64,000 nucleotides of DNA from Leucobacter sp. CX169 (GCF_017161405.1 NZ_CP071051.1:868001-932000), one strand, 5' to 3'. Positions 7,988-16,824 are shown, counted from the first letter of the stretch. Notes: a model not told the origin generated them from the letters alone. Translations and numbers: made by a program.

Positions 7988-8946
7988 GCGGCCGCCTTTC
8001 GCGCAGCGATCTTGCCGGCCTGGCCGCGCGCGCGGCGCAGCAGCGACGGGTCGAGGGCGTCGCGCAGGGCGTCGCCGAGCAGGTAGCAGGCGAGCACCAC
8101 GAGGGTGATCGCGAGGCCCGGCCAGAGCACCGCCTCAGGGTGCACGCCGATGTAACGCTGGGTCTCGGCGAGCATGCGGCCCCACGACGGCACCGACGGC
8201 GGGGCGCCGAAGCCGAGGTAGCTGAGCCCGGCCTCGGCGAGCACCGCGAGGCCGACCGAGAGCGACAGCTGCACCGCGAGCACGGGGAACACATTCGGCA
8301 GCAGGTGGCGGCGGAAGATCGCGGCCCGCGAGAGACCGGCGGCGCGGGCGGCGAGCACGAACTCGGCGCCGGCGACCTGCTGGAACTCGGCGCGCACGAC
8401 GCGGCCGATCGCGACGCCGTAGCCCACGCCCACAGCGGCGATGACGACGGGGATGCCGGCGCCGTAGACCGCGGCGAGCATCATCGCGAGCAGCAGGGTG
8501 GGGAAGGCGACGAGTACGTCGATGAGCACGGCGACGGGCTCGCGCACGGCCTTGGGGGTCAGCCCGCCGAGGGCGGCGAGCACGAGGCCGAGCAGCCCCG
8601 CGAGCACGCCGGTGCCGAGCGCGACGAGCACCGTGATGCGGCTGCCGGCCAACAGGCGCGAGGCGATGTCGCGGCCGCTGCCGTCGGTGCCGAGCGGGTG
8701 CTCCCACGACGGTCCCTGCCACAGCCGGTAGGCGTCGGCGTGGTTCGGGTCGTGCGGCAGCCAGACGAGCGAGACGAGGGCGGCGAGCACCACGAGCGAC
8801 AGGATCACGACGGCGGCCGCGCCGCCCGGCTGGGCGAGCACGCGGCGGAACGGCCCGAGGCCGCCTGCGCGGCTGGGATCGAGGCGGGTCCCCGCGGATC
8901 CTGCGGGGGCGGCGGCGCGCGCGCCCTCGAAGTGCGGCGCGCTCAC
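7984..8946 (-). CDS. Oligopeptide/nickel-type ABC transporter permease (DppC-like)
   Basis: A 320-residue permease. A cytoplasmic Ala/Gly-rich N-terminus precedes TM1 near residue 45. The segment HPLGTDGSGRDIASRLLAGSR is the DppC/OppC hallmark. The EAA loop is near VAGAEFVLAARAAGLSRAAIF and several further hydrophobic segments follow. It starts with GTG overlapping the DppB-like stop (GTGA). The C-terminus ends in a basic/Ala-rich tail. Forms the membrane channel with the DppB-like subunit. Confidence 0.92.
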   Translation of the reverse strand: MSAPHFEGARAAAPAGSAGTRLDPSRAGGLGPFRRVLAQPGGAAAVVILSLVVLAALVSLVWLPHDPNHADAYRLWQGPSWEHPLGTDGSGRDIASRLLAGSRITVLVALGTGVLAGLLGLVLAALGGLTPKAVREPVAVLIDVLVAFPTLLLAMMLAAVYGAGIPVVIAAVGVGYGVAIGRVVRAEFQQVAGAEFVLAARAAGLSRAAIFRRHLLPNVFPVLAVQLSLSVGLAVLAEAGLSYLGFGAPPSVPSWGRMLAETQRYIGVHPEAVLWPGLAITLVVLACYLLGDALRDALDPSLLRRARGQAGKIAARKAAA

Positions 8947-9896
8947 GAGGTCGCGTTTCTGAGCCGGGGGTCAATTGCGCGGTGCACGACGTCGACCAGG
9001 GCCCCGATGGCGAGCACGACGCCGGTGAGCACGAGGAGTGTGCTCTGCACCTTGACGAGGTCGCGATTGCCGACGTCCGAGACGAGCATGCGCCCGAGGC
9101 CGGGCAGGCTGAACAGCTGCTCGACGACGACGGCGCCCACGAGCAGGCCGGCGACCTGGATGCCCAGCATCGACACGATGGAGAGGCCGACGCCCGGCAG
9201 GCCGTGCGAGATAAGCGCGCGCACCCGGGTGAGGCCCTGTGCCCGGGCGGTGCGCACGTGCTCGGCCCCGAGCGCGTCGAGGGTCGCGCTGCGCACGAAG
9301 CGGAACAGGATCGCGCCCTCGATCAGTCCGATGGTCAGGATCGGCAGCACGAGCGAGCGCAGCGCCTGAGCGGGATCGTCCCAGCCGTCGCGCGGGAAGC
9401 CCTGCGCGGGTAGCCAGCCGAGCCAGGTGGAGAACAACACGATGCCGAGCAGGCCCGCCCAGACGACGGGTACCGCCGCGGCGACGACGCTGAGCGCCGA
9501 GATGAGACGGCCGGTGACGCGCCCGTGGCGCAGCGCGGCGAGCACGCCGAACGGGAAGGCCAACAGCAGCGCGAAGACCAGCGAGCCGATCGTGAGCGGG
9601 ATGGTGACCTGCGCCTTCTCGAGCAGCTCGCCGCCGATGGGGGTGCCCGTCACGATCGAGGTGCCAATGTCGCCCTGCAGTACCCCGCCGATCCAGTCGA
9701 GGTACTGCAGGGGCAACGGATGGTCGAGCCCCAGCTGTGCGCGCAGCTCAGCGATGCGCTCGGGTGTTGCCTGCGTGCCCGCGATCACCTGCGCCACGTC
9801 GCCCGGAAGCAGGCGAAGCGTGACGAAGATGATCAGGCTCGCCAGGGTCCAGCCGAGCACCAGCGTCAGCGCGCGGACTACGAGGAAACGGGTCAC
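8943..9896 (-). CDS. Oligopeptide/nickel-type ABC transporter permease (DppB-like)
   Basis: A 317-residue permease. The N-terminal TM with TLASLIIFVTLRLLPGD and then the extracellular ERIAELRAQLGLDHPLPLQY are DppB/OppB hallmarks. The EAA loop reads EHVRTARAQGLTRVRALISH. The start is GTG at 9896, which overlaps the binding-protein stop (GTGA); an open frame reaching further upstream is arginine/His-rich shadow. Together with the DppC-like subunit it forms the transmembrane pore. Confidence 0.91.
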   Translation of the reverse strand: MTRFLVVRALTLVLGWTLASLIIFVTLRLLPGDVAQVIAGTQATPERIAELRAQLGLDHPLPLQYLDWIGGVLQGDIGTSIVTGTPIGGELLEKAQVTIPLTIGSLVFALLLAFPFGVLAALRHGRVTGRLISALSVVAAAVPVVWAGLLGIVLFSTWLGWLPAQGFPRDGWDDPAQALRSLVLPILTIGLIEGAILFRFVRSATLDALGAEHVRTARAQGLTRVRALISHGLPGVGLSIVSMLGIQVAGLLVGAVVVEQLFSLPGLGRMLVSDVGNRDLVKVQSTLLVLTGVVLAIGALVDVVHRAIDPRLRNATS

Positions 9897-11443
9897 TTCT
9901 TGATTGTGACGCCTTCGAGGTTGATTCGCGAGTTGGTGTTGCTCTCGGGGAAGCCGAGAACGTGCGTGCCGACCGCGTTGGAGGGGGTGTAGTTGTAGAC
10001 CCACTTGGCCGGGGCGTCGTCCGCGACGATGCGCGCGGCCTCGGCGATGAGCTCGTCCGCGGCCTTCGGGTCGAGCGAGTTGATCGACTCCTGCATCAGG
10101 CGCGTGACCTCGGGGTTCTGGTAGCCGAAGTAGTACTCGGGGTTCGCGTAGTTGGCGAAGTCCCGCGGTTCGGCGTGGTCGACGTAGCTGAGATCGAAGT
10201 CGTGGTTCGTGTACACATCCTGGAGCCAGGTCGGGAACTCGACGCTGTTCACCTTGAGGCTGACGCCCACGTCGGCGAACTGGGTGACGAGGAGGTCCAG
10301 CACGGTCGTGCCGTAGAAGTTCGGCACGGTGAGCGTGAGGCTCAGGTTCTGCTGCCCGGCCTCGGCGAGCAGCGCACGCGCGGCCTCGGGGTCGTACGCA
10401 TTCACGGCGGTGAGGTCTTCGTAGCCGGGCTCGATCTCGGTGATGGGGCCGCCGAGGGGCAGGCCGTCACCGTTCAGCAGCTCGATCACGGCGTCCGAGT
10501 CGATCGCCATGCTCAGCGCCGCACGCACGCGCGGGTCGCTCAGCGGCTCGCGCGCGCTGTTGTAGGCGAGGGTGAACACGTCGGTGCTCGCGGCGCGCAC
10601 GAGGGTGAAGTCCTCGTTGCCGTCGTACTCGGGGAGCAGGTCCGAGAGCACGGCGGTCTGCACGTCCAGCTCGCCCTCGAGCGCGGCGTTGACCGCGGCC
10701 TTGCCGTCCGGGATGTAGCGGAAGATCGCGCGGTCGAGGGTCGCGGGCTCGCCCCAGTACGTCGCGTTCTTCGCGAGGGTGATGCTGTCGCCCTGCTTCC
10801 AGCGCTCGAGCGTGTACGGGCCCGTGCCATTGGCGGTGTTGTTCAGGTCGTTGGTGGCGGCGGCTTCAAGGATGAGGCCCTCGCGGCCCGCGAGGCGCCA
10901 GAGCAGCTGGCTGTCCGGCTCGGGCAGCACGACGGTGACGGTCGCGGCGTCCGGGGCGGACACGACGGCGGTATCGCCGAGCGTGGAGCTCAGCGAGGCG
11001 ACCACGTCGTCCGCGGTGAGCTTTGCACCCGAGTGGAACGTGACGTCGTCGCGCAGCGTGAAGGTGTAGGTGAGCCCGTCGTCACTCTTCTCGACGGCGT
11101 CGGCGAGCACCGGCTCGACGTCGAGCGTGCCCGACTTGAGGCCGACGAGGCCCTGGTAGACGTTGTCGACGAGGACCTGGTCGAGCGCGACGCCCGCGGT
11201 CTCGCGGACGTTCAGGTTCGTCGGCTCGAGCAGCAGGCCGACCGTGAGCTCTGACTTCGCGTCAGCCCCCGTGGTCCCGGCCGGGCGGCTCACGGCAAAG
11301 CCGATCGCGACGGCGACGGCCGCGACGACCACGATGGCGGCGCCAATGATCAGCGGGCGCTTCGACTTGGTGCGCTTGCGGTAGGCCGTCTGCGACGACT
11401 GCGGCTCGGGCGTCTGGTCGACGCCGGCGAGGGGATCGGTCAC
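9893..11443 (-). CDS. ABC transporter substrate-binding protein, SBP_bac_5 family, membrane-anchored form
   Basis: A 516-residue SBP_bac_5 (DppA/OppA) protein. Family features: LTVGLLLEPTNLNV, YTFTLRDDVTFHSGAKLTADDV, NGTGPYTLERWKQG and DPRVRAALSMAID. The start GTG at 11443 has AAGGAG six bases upstream. Unusually there is no lipobox cysteine: about 29 cytoplasmic, Lys/Arg-rich residues (YRKRTKSKR) precede a single TM (about 30-50), so it appears to be held by an uncleaved signal anchor instead of a lipid. First gene of the transporter operon. Substrate unknown. Confidence 0.9.
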   Translation of the reverse strand: MTDPLAGVDQTPEPQSSQTAYRKRTKSKRPLIIGAAIVVVAAVAVAIGFAVSRPAGTTGADAKSELTVGLLLEPTNLNVRETAGVALDQVLVDNVYQGLVGLKSGTLDVEPVLADAVEKSDDGLTYTFTLRDDVTFHSGAKLTADDVVASLSSTLGDTAVVSAPDAATVTVVLPEPDSQLLWRLAGREGLILEAAATNDLNNTANGTGPYTLERWKQGDSITLAKNATYWGEPATLDRAIFRYIPDGKAAVNAALEGELDVQTAVLSDLLPEYDGNEDFTLVRAASTDVFTLAYNSAREPLSDPRVRAALSMAIDSDAVIELLNGDGLPLGGPITEIEPGYEDLTAVNAYDPEAARALLAEAGQQNLSLTLTVPNFYGTTVLDLLVTQFADVGVSLKVNSVEFPTWLQDVYTNHDFDLSYVDHAEPRDFANYANPEYYFGYQNPEVTRLMQESINSLDPKAADELIAEAARIVADDAPAKWVYNYTPSNAVGTHVLGFPESNTNSRINLEGVTIKK

Positions 11444-11596
11444 GGTGTGCTCCTTGGGTGGCGCGCGTCGACCGTTCAGAGGACGGCCGCGCACAGGTCA
11501 ATTGAACTGGCGGACGGAGCGCAGCGTTGCGCGGACGTCGGATTCGATAGCGTACGCCCGGCGCGCGGCGCTGCGCCAGCGGGGCCGACACTCGTT

Positions 11597-11609
11597 GTCA
11601 CACTGTGAC
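11597..11609. promoter_or_regulatory. Palindrome GTCACACTGTGAC, possible operator
   Basis: A perfect 6+1+6 inverted repeat between the hydrolase stop and the transporter operon, about 154 bases upstream of the binding-protein start. The one-base centre rules out an RNA hairpin of that shape and favours a protein site. No regulator is assigned. Confidence 0.3.
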
Positions 11610-11616
11610 CCCGGTG

Positions 11617-12600
11617 TTACCGGTCCGTGACTTGCTGTGCGATTCCGGTGAGCAGGCGAGCGAGCCCGACAGGATCCTGCTCGTGGACGTTGTGCCCCGT
11701 GTCGAGGTCGAAATCTGCCGCCCGGGGGAGGCGCCTGCGCCACTCGGCGAGCATCGCGTCCGAGACCATGCCCGTGGTGCCGCGAATGAGGGAGACGGGG
11801 GCCGCGAACTCTTCGAGCGGCGCCCAGAGGCCCGCGTAGGGCTGGGTGGGGTCGGCGGGAGTGCTGCCAGCCTCCCGGGCGGCATTCGCGGCGGCCTCGA
11901 CCTCCGCCGGGTTGTTGGGATCCTGGAGCAGGTGCGCAAAGTGGTGCGTCCACTCGAGCTTGCCATCCGCGCGCAGCCGGGTGTTCAGGGCGACCCCGCG
12001 CGTGAGCGCCGTGCGGTCCGAGCCGATGCCGAACTGGACCGCGCGGTCGACAATCTCGTCGATCGTGTTGAAGGCGCGCTGCCCGGCGATGAACTCGGTG
12101 ATGCCGGCCGCGTCTGACGCCGGCGTCACGCCGGGGGTGAGGTCCACGATGACGAGGATCCTGACCGCGTCGGGGCGAAGCGCCGCGACGACGATCGAGG
12201 TGAGGGCGCCGAGCGAGTGCCCGACGAGCGCGACGGGGCCAGGCGCCAGCGCGTCGAGTGCCACGACGATGTCCTGGGCGAGCAGATCGGGGCGGTAGTT
12301 CGCGTCCGTTCGCCAGTCCGAGCGGCCGTGACCCGCGAGGTCGATCGCGAGCGCCGGGCGGCCGAGCGCGAGCGCCGTCGGGTCGAAGGAGTGCGCGTTG
12401 AGTCCCATCCCGTGCAGCAGGACGAACTCGGGCGCCTCGTGCTCGTCGCCGTACCGCAGCGCGCTGAGCTGGCGGCCGTCCGGCAACGGGACGCTCACGC
12501 GGCGCACCTCAGGCAGGGGGCCAGAGAGGCCGACACCCGCGGCATCGCTCGCGAGGAAGCGGAACTCGTTCGTGGAATCGTCTGCGACATCGAAACTCAT
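11617..12600 (-). CDS. Alpha/beta hydrolase
   Basis: A 327-residue alpha/beta-hydrolase fold protein. The oxyanion segment is LLHGMG, the acid-turn region DLAGHGRSDW, and the nucleophile elbow GHSLGA with Ser as nucleophile. The C-terminal His is in DTGHNVHEQDPVG, completing the triad. No signal peptide. A TAGGCT box ends six bases before the ATG, so the transcript is probably leaderless. Ester, amide, C-C and haloalkane hydrolases share this fold, so the substrate cannot be named. Confidence 0.88.
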   Translation of the reverse strand: MSFDVADDSTNEFRFLASDAAGVGLSGPLPEVRRVSVPLPDGRQLSALRYGDEHEAPEFVLLHGMGLNAHSFDPTALALGRPALAIDLAGHGRSDWRTDANYRPDLLAQDIVVALDALAPGPVALVGHSLGALTSIVVAALRPDAVRILVIVDLTPGVTPASDAAGITEFIAGQRAFNTIDEIVDRAVQFGIGSDRTALTRGVALNTRLRADGKLEWTHHFAHLLQDPNNPAEVEAAANAAREAGSTPADPTQPYAGLWAPLEEFAAPVSLIRGTTGMVSDAMLAEWRRRLPRAADFDLDTGHNVHEQDPVGLARLLTGIAQQVTDR

Positions 12601-12650
12601 GCGTGCAGCCTATGCGGGCTCGGTGCCCCAGGGAACTCCCAGTGGCGAGG

Positions 12651-12669
12651 TAAGGGCAGCCTCACCTAT
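12651..12669. promoter_or_regulatory. Iron box (DtxR/IdeR-type operator)
   Basis: TAAGGGCAGCCTCACCTAT matches 14 of 19 positions of the DtxR/IdeR consensus (TTAGGTTAGGCTAACCTAA), including the AGG..AG.CT..ACCT core. It overlaps a TATACT -10 box (12667-12672) and ends 12 bases before the start codon of the SIP-like gene, so iron-loaded repressor would block polymerase. Confidence 0.7.
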
Positions 12670-12681
12670 ACTGAAGCGGAT

Positions 12682-13128
12682 ATGACTGCATCAGTTCGAC
12701 GTTTGCGCCGCGTGCGCACCAGAGCGATTCCGTCGTACCTGGTGGTCGCGAAAAGCGCCGACCTCGATGATCTTCGCCTGACCCTCGCGATGCTGCCGAT
12801 CTGTGCGCACGGCCGGGTCATTGTGGTCGCCGAGCCGGGGGAGCAGATCGCCCCGCTCGCGCTGCCCTCGCGCATGAGTGTGACGGTCCGGGTGCGCCGC
12901 GCCGAGCAGGGCGCGGCTGCGGCCGCACTCCAGACGGTGCACGCCTGGGCAAGCGAGATGCTCTGCGATAGCGAGCGCGACGACCCGTCCGAGCCACGCG
13001 TCGTCGCCTGGGTCGCCGGGTCGGACGCGGCATTCATCGACGAGCTGGGCCACCTGCTCTGTGAGGGCCACGGCCTGCCGGGAACGGCGCTGCGTACCGG
13101 CGCGGGGTTTGGCGCCGCGCGCGCTTAG
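12682..13128 (+). CDS. Stand-alone SIP-like (siderophore-interacting protein C-terminal domain) protein
   Basis: A 148-residue protein resembling the C-terminal NAD(P)-binding half of siderophore-interacting ferric reductases: SYLVVAKSADLDDLRLTLAM, an inner strand GRVIVVAE, then EPRVVAWVAGSDAAFIDEL. It lacks the N-terminal FAD-binding domain of full SIP proteins. The iron box directly upstream supports a role in iron acquisition or iron release from siderophores. TATACT lies nine bases before the ATG, suggesting a leaderless mRNA. The family call rests on fold-level resemblance; the operator is the stronger evidence. Its stop overlaps the convergent gene by a few bases. Confidence 0.72.
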   Translation: MTASVRRLRRVRTRAIPSYLVVAKSADLDDLRLTLAMLPICAHGRVIVVAEPGEQIAPLALPSRMSVTVRVRRAEQGAAAAALQTVHAWASEMLCDSERDDPSEPRVVAWVAGSDAAFIDELGHLLCEGHGLPGTALRTGAGFGAARA

Positions 13129-13529
13129 CGCTTCGTGACCGGCACACCTCGCCGCACGTACCCACCCTTTTCGAGCCCGGCCTCAATCTCGAAGCGGTTC
13201 TTCAGCGGGTCGCGGCCGGCAAACCAGTACAGGATCGGCATGGCCATCCCGTACCGCCGCCACTGCTGGCGATGCACCTCTTCGTGCTCGAGCACGTCCG
13301 GGGTGACGTTCTGGTCGGTGAGGTAGCACGCGCCGACGCAGTTGCCCCCGCGGCCGAACGCCCACTTCGGGAGGCCACGGAAGACGAAGAGCCTCCCGTG
13401 TCGTTCGATCCTGCCGGTACTCAGGAGCGAACCCCACACGACGCCGACGAGGGTCGCGTACCAGTAGCCCAGGATGGCGCCGGGGAGCGGGCGTGATTCG
13501 GCCACGCGGCGCGGTTCTTCGTGCGTCAC
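13125..13529 (-). CDS. Conserved protein with HEEVH (HEXXH) motif
   Basis: A 134-residue protein starting GTG at 13529, overlapping the stop of the arginase-like gene (GTGA). One hydrophobic segment near residues 18-36 (ILGYWYATLVGVVWGSLL) may anchor it. A central motif EHEEVHRQQW fits the HEXXH zinc-metalloprotease pattern, preceded by GNCVGACYLT with two cysteines. Relatives are often labelled 'Fe-S oxidoreductase' in databases, which the sequence does not support. Coupled translation with the arginase-like protein suggests a shared process. Function unknown; the enzyme idea is a hypothesis from the motif. Confidence 0.75.
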   Translation of the reverse strand: MTHEEPRRVAESRPLPGAILGYWYATLVGVVWGSLLSTGRIERHGRLFVFRGLPKWAFGRGGNCVGACYLTDQNVTPDVLEHEEVHRQQWRRYGMAMPILYWFAGRDPLKNRFEIEAGLEKGGYVRRGVPVTKR

Positions 13530-14386
13530 GCGGCGCGGCCGTGCTTCGCGGTGCCCGAGGTGAGCGCGCTGAGAAGGCGCAGCACGGTCGGAATGTCGTC
13601 GGCGGCCTCTTCCTCGCTTGCCGGGGCGAACTCGCAGATCGCGGCGCCCGCGAGTGGCAGCACGCTGACAGCCTCGCTGATCGCGGCGGTGAGCTGTGCG
13701 AGCGTGAGCCCGAACGGCACGGGGGAGTGCACGCCGGTGATTTCGGACGGGTCGAGCACGTCGAGGCCGATGTGCACGTACAGGTGAGTGGCGCCCATGG
13801 AGCGCAGCCGCTCGCCCAAGCGGCTCGGCAGTTCGGGCTCGACGTGGTCGACGGGCGAGATGCCACGGACGTCGAGCTCGTGCTGCTCGTCCTCGTCGAC
13901 CTGGCGCGTGCCGAGCAGCGCCACGAGCGAGGCGGGCAGCGGAGCGGCAAAGTGCAGCTCGCTCACCCCGTCGCCCATCGCGGTGCGCAGCGCCATCGGC
14001 GAGACCGCCCCCGACGGCGAGGTGCTGGGGTGCTGGAAGTCGGCGTGGGCGTCGCACCACAGCACGGCGACGCGCTCGGCGCCGTGGCGCGCCATCGCGT
14101 GCTCGAGGCCGGGGAGGGAGGACGCGCTGTCGCCGCCGAGCGTGATCGCGGGCGAGACGAGCGAGCGCAGTACCTCACTCGCCGAGGCGCGGGCTTGCAG
14201 CAGGCTGCTCAGGCGAAGCGCCGGGGTGCCGAGCGAGTCACCCGCCTCGAGCGGCACGGCCACCTCGTGCAGGGCGGAGGCGGGCAGGTCGCCGCGGAGG
14301 GCGTTCGCGCCGTCGACGATGCGCATGGCCCGCGACGACGAAGATCCCTGCCACTGCGGCATCAGGAGGAAAACCGGTCCAGGCAT
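13526..14386 (-). CDS. Arginase/agmatinase/HDAC-fold family protein with altered metal site
   Basis: A 286-residue ureohydrolase-fold protein. The DAHADF motif (Asp112, His114, Asp116) is intact. The first manganese motif GGDHS is here GGDSAS, with Ser87 at the His ligand. The third motif, normally SxDxDxxDP, is HIGLDVLDP, with Gly207 replacing one Asp and Asp209 kept. So two of six canonical Mn ligands are missing. It may bind one metal, use other ligands, or act non-catalytically. Calling it arginase or agmatinase by homology would be unsafe. It is coupled to the HEEVH protein downstream. Confidence 0.85.
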   Translation of the reverse strand: MPGPVFLLMPQWQGSSSSRAMRIVDGANALRGDLPASALHEVAVPLEAGDSLGTPALRLSSLLQARASASEVLRSLVSPAITLGGDSASSLPGLEHAMARHGAERVAVLWCDAHADFQHPSTSPSGAVSPMALRTAMGDGVSELHFAAPLPASLVALLGTRQVDEDEQHELDVRGISPVDHVEPELPSRLGERLRSMGATHLYVHIGLDVLDPSEITGVHSPVPFGLTLAQLTAAISEAVSVLPLAGAAICEFAPASEEEAADDIPTVLRLLSALTSGTAKHGRAA

Positions 14387-14480
14387 TCATCACTTCCGAG
14401 AACACTCAATGGGCGTAGCGTCTGCGGCGCCCTCTGGTCTCATCGTACGCCGCAGAAGCTGTTCGGCGGCGGAGAGTCCG

Positions 14481-15320
14481 CTACTGCGGCGGCAGCGTCA
14501 CGAAGTCGATGAGTTCCTCGACCCGGCCGACCAGGCTCGGCTCGAGGTCGCGGAAGCTGCGCACCCGACCCCGGATGCGCTGCCACGCCTGCGCGATGTC
14601 GGCCTGCTCGTCCGCCGGCCACCCGAGCGCGAGGCAGATGCCCTTCTTCCACTCGATGTCGCGGGGGATCACGGGCCACTGGACGAGCCCGACCCGCTCG
14701 GGCTTCACCGCTTGCCAGATGTCCACGTAGGGGTGGCCGACGACGTGCACGGTGCCGCGGTACGGGGCGATCGCCGCGGTGGTGAGCCGGGTCTCCTTGC
14801 TGCCCGCGACGAGGTGGTCCACCAAGACGCCGGCGCGGCGATTTGGCCCCGGGCCGAACTCGCGCAGCACGTCGGTCAGGTGGTCGACGCCCTGCAGCAT
14901 TTCGACGACGACGCCCTCGACGCGGAGGTCGTCACCCCAGACCTGCTCGATGAGCTCGGCGTCGTGCTTGCCCTCCACGAAAATGCGGCTCGGCATCGCG
15001 ACCTTCGCGCGCTCCTGCGCGACCGCGAACGACCCCGATGCCGTGCGCTTGCGCGCGGCGGGGGCGGCCTTCGGCATCTGCAGCGCCACCGACTTGCCGT
15101 CGATGAGGAACCCGTCGGTCAGCGCGAACGTGCGCACCTTGCCGCGGTAGTCCTCGAGGTCGACAAAGCCCTGCCGGGCCGCGACGACCGCGCCGCAGAA
15201 CTCGGACTCGGTGTGCTCGATCACGAGTCCGCGTGCGAGCACCACGGGGGTGCGCTCCGTCGGCCCGCGTCGCGTCTTGAAGCCCGCCAGCACATCGTTT
15301 CCGTAGCGATCATCCATCAC
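14481..15320 (-). CDS. DUF3097 family protein
   Basis: A 279-residue protein matching DUF3097, an actinobacterial family. It starts DDRYGNDVLAGF, and the C-terminal half has Toprim-like features: an RIFVEGKHDAELIEQVWG strand-helix with a Glu after the strand and VLVDHLVAGSKE with Asp. Also visible are HVVGHPYVDIWQAVKPE and GWPADEQADIAQAW. No function is established; a nucleic-acid-related role is possible from the Toprim resemblance. The first codon is GTG followed by ATG; a TAGCCT box lies six bases upstream, supporting a leaderless transcript. Confidence 0.86.
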   Translation of the reverse strand: MMDDRYGNDVLAGFKTRRGPTERTPVVLARGLVIEHTESEFCGAVVAARQGFVDLEDYRGKVRTFALTDGFLIDGKSVALQMPKAAPAARKRTASGSFAVAQERAKVAMPSRIFVEGKHDAELIEQVWGDDLRVEGVVVEMLQGVDHLTDVLREFGPGPNRRAGVLVDHLVAGSKETRLTTAAIAPYRGTVHVVGHPYVDIWQAVKPERVGLVQWPVIPRDIEWKKGICLALGWPADEQADIAQAWQRIRGRVRSFRDLEPSLVGRVEELIDFVTLPPQ

Positions 15321-15439
15321 CCATCCAGGCTAGCCCCGGGCACCGCGAGGTCTCGCCCGGCACGCGGCGCGGGCGGGTGTCGAGCGGCAGGATCCTGCCC
15401 GTGGGGCGAACGCGCGGAGTTTGCGGCAGACTGGGGCGA

Positions 15440-16771
15440 ATGAGTGGGGAACCCGGCGCCGCCGACGACGCAGCCAATCGATCGCGTCGCGGCTTCTTCG
15501 CAGACCTCACGCCCCTGCGCACGAGCCCCGCGTTCGCTCGGCTCTGGGCGGGATCGTCGATCGCCGGCATCGGCGCGCAGGTGACCGTCGTCACCGTCGG
15601 TCTACACATCTATCACCTCACTCAGTCGACGCTCGCCGTAGCGCTGGTCGCGCTCTGGGCGATCGGCCCGATGATCGTCGCTGGCCTGTACGGCGGCATG
15701 CTCGCCGACGTGTTCGACCGCCGCAAGCTCGCGCTCTTCACCGCGATCGCGGCCTGGGGGTCGGTCGGCACGATGACGGTGATCGCCTTCCTCGACGTGC
15801 AGGTGACCTGGCCGTACTACGCGCTCGCCGCAGTGAACGCGTCTGCCGCGACAATCCTGGGGGCGACCCGATCCGCCATCCTGCCCCGCATCCTGCCGCT
15901 CCAACTGCTGCCGGCCGCTGCGGCCCTCAGCGGTATCGGGCACGGCTTCGCGGTCACGCTGGGCCCCGCCATTGCCGGACTGTCCGTGGCGGGGGTCGGC
16001 TTCGCCTGGACGTACCTGATCGACGTATTGCTGTTCTCCGCCGCGTTCCTCGGGATTGCGTCGCTGCCGGCCATCGAGCCCGAGGGGAACGCCGCACGGC
16101 CAGGGCTCGGCTCGCTCGTCGAGGGCTGGAACTTCCTCCGAGCTGCCCCCAATATTCGGGCCACGTTTCTGTTCGACATCGTCGCCATGACGCTCGGCCA
16201 GCCGCGGGTCGTGTTCCCCGCGGCGGGCACCCTCGTGCTGGGCGGAGGCGCGGTCACCGTCGGTCTGCTCACCGCGTCTTATGCGATCGGCTCGCTCCTG
16301 TGCGGCGTGTTCTCAGGACGGCTCGGCGGGGTGCGACGGCAGGGTCGAGCAGTCACCCAAGCGATCGCAGCGTACGGCGTTGCGATCGCCGGGTTTGGGG
16401 CGGTGCTGGGCAGCGCAATGCTGTTCGGCCACCTGGGCGACGGGGATGCGGTCGGCATTCTCCCGCTCGCGCTCGCCTGCCTCGCGCTCGCGTCGGCCGG
16501 CGCCGCGGACGAGGTGAGCGCCGTGTTCCGCAGCACCATCCTGCAGGCCGCCGCCCCGGACGACATGCGCGGACGCCTTCAGGGAATCTTCTTCGTCGTG
16601 GTTGCGGGCGGCCCCCGGGTCGGCGATCTCTACGCCGGACTGCTCGCCACTGCGGTCGCGCTGTGGGCGCCGCCGCTGATCGGCGGGCTCGCGATCGTCG
16701 CACTCATGCTGGTGCTCGCCCGCTCGTATCGCAGCTTCCTCGCCTACGACGCCCGGCACCCGCAGCCCTAG
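15440..16771 (+). CDS. MFS transporter, EntS-like (MFS_3) exporter
   Basis: A 443-residue protein with 12 predicted TM segments. The N-terminal PLRTSPAFARLWAGSSIAGIG and the loop GGMLADVFDRRKLAL between TM2 and TM3 are typical of the MFS_3/EntS siderophore-exporter group; LQAAAPDDMRGRLQGI is another hallmark. The start ATG at 15440 is preferred over an upstream open frame because the family starts about here. Substrate is unknown; an exported siderophore or drug is plausible given the nearby iron-box gene, but that link is loose. The 120-base space upstream contains one CAGGATCCTG palindrome. Confidence 0.88.
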   Translation: MSGEPGAADDAANRSRRGFFADLTPLRTSPAFARLWAGSSIAGIGAQVTVVTVGLHIYHLTQSTLAVALVALWAIGPMIVAGLYGGMLADVFDRRKLALFTAIAAWGSVGTMTVIAFLDVQVTWPYYALAAVNASAATILGATRSAILPRILPLQLLPAAAALSGIGHGFAVTLGPAIAGLSVAGVGFAWTYLIDVLLFSAAFLGIASLPAIEPEGNAARPGLGSLVEGWNFLRAAPNIRATFLFDIVAMTLGQPRVVFPAAGTLVLGGGAVTVGLLTASYAIGSLLCGVFSGRLGGVRRQGRAVTQAIAAYGVAIAGFGAVLGSAMLFGHLGDGDAVGILPLALACLALASAGAADEVSAVFRSTILQAAAPDDMRGRLQGIFFVVVAGGPRVGDLYAGLLATAVALWAPPLIGGLAIVALMLVLARSYRSFLAYDARHPQP

Positions 16772-16824
16772 CCGCCCGGCGCGCGAGTACCGGGTAGCGT
16801 GGAGGTACCCGCGAGAGGATCTCA

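Noticed and set aside
9962-11254. Long plus-strand ORF opposite the binding protein
   Set aside because: Val/Arg/Gly-rich shadow of the SBP_bac_5 gene; no domain visible.
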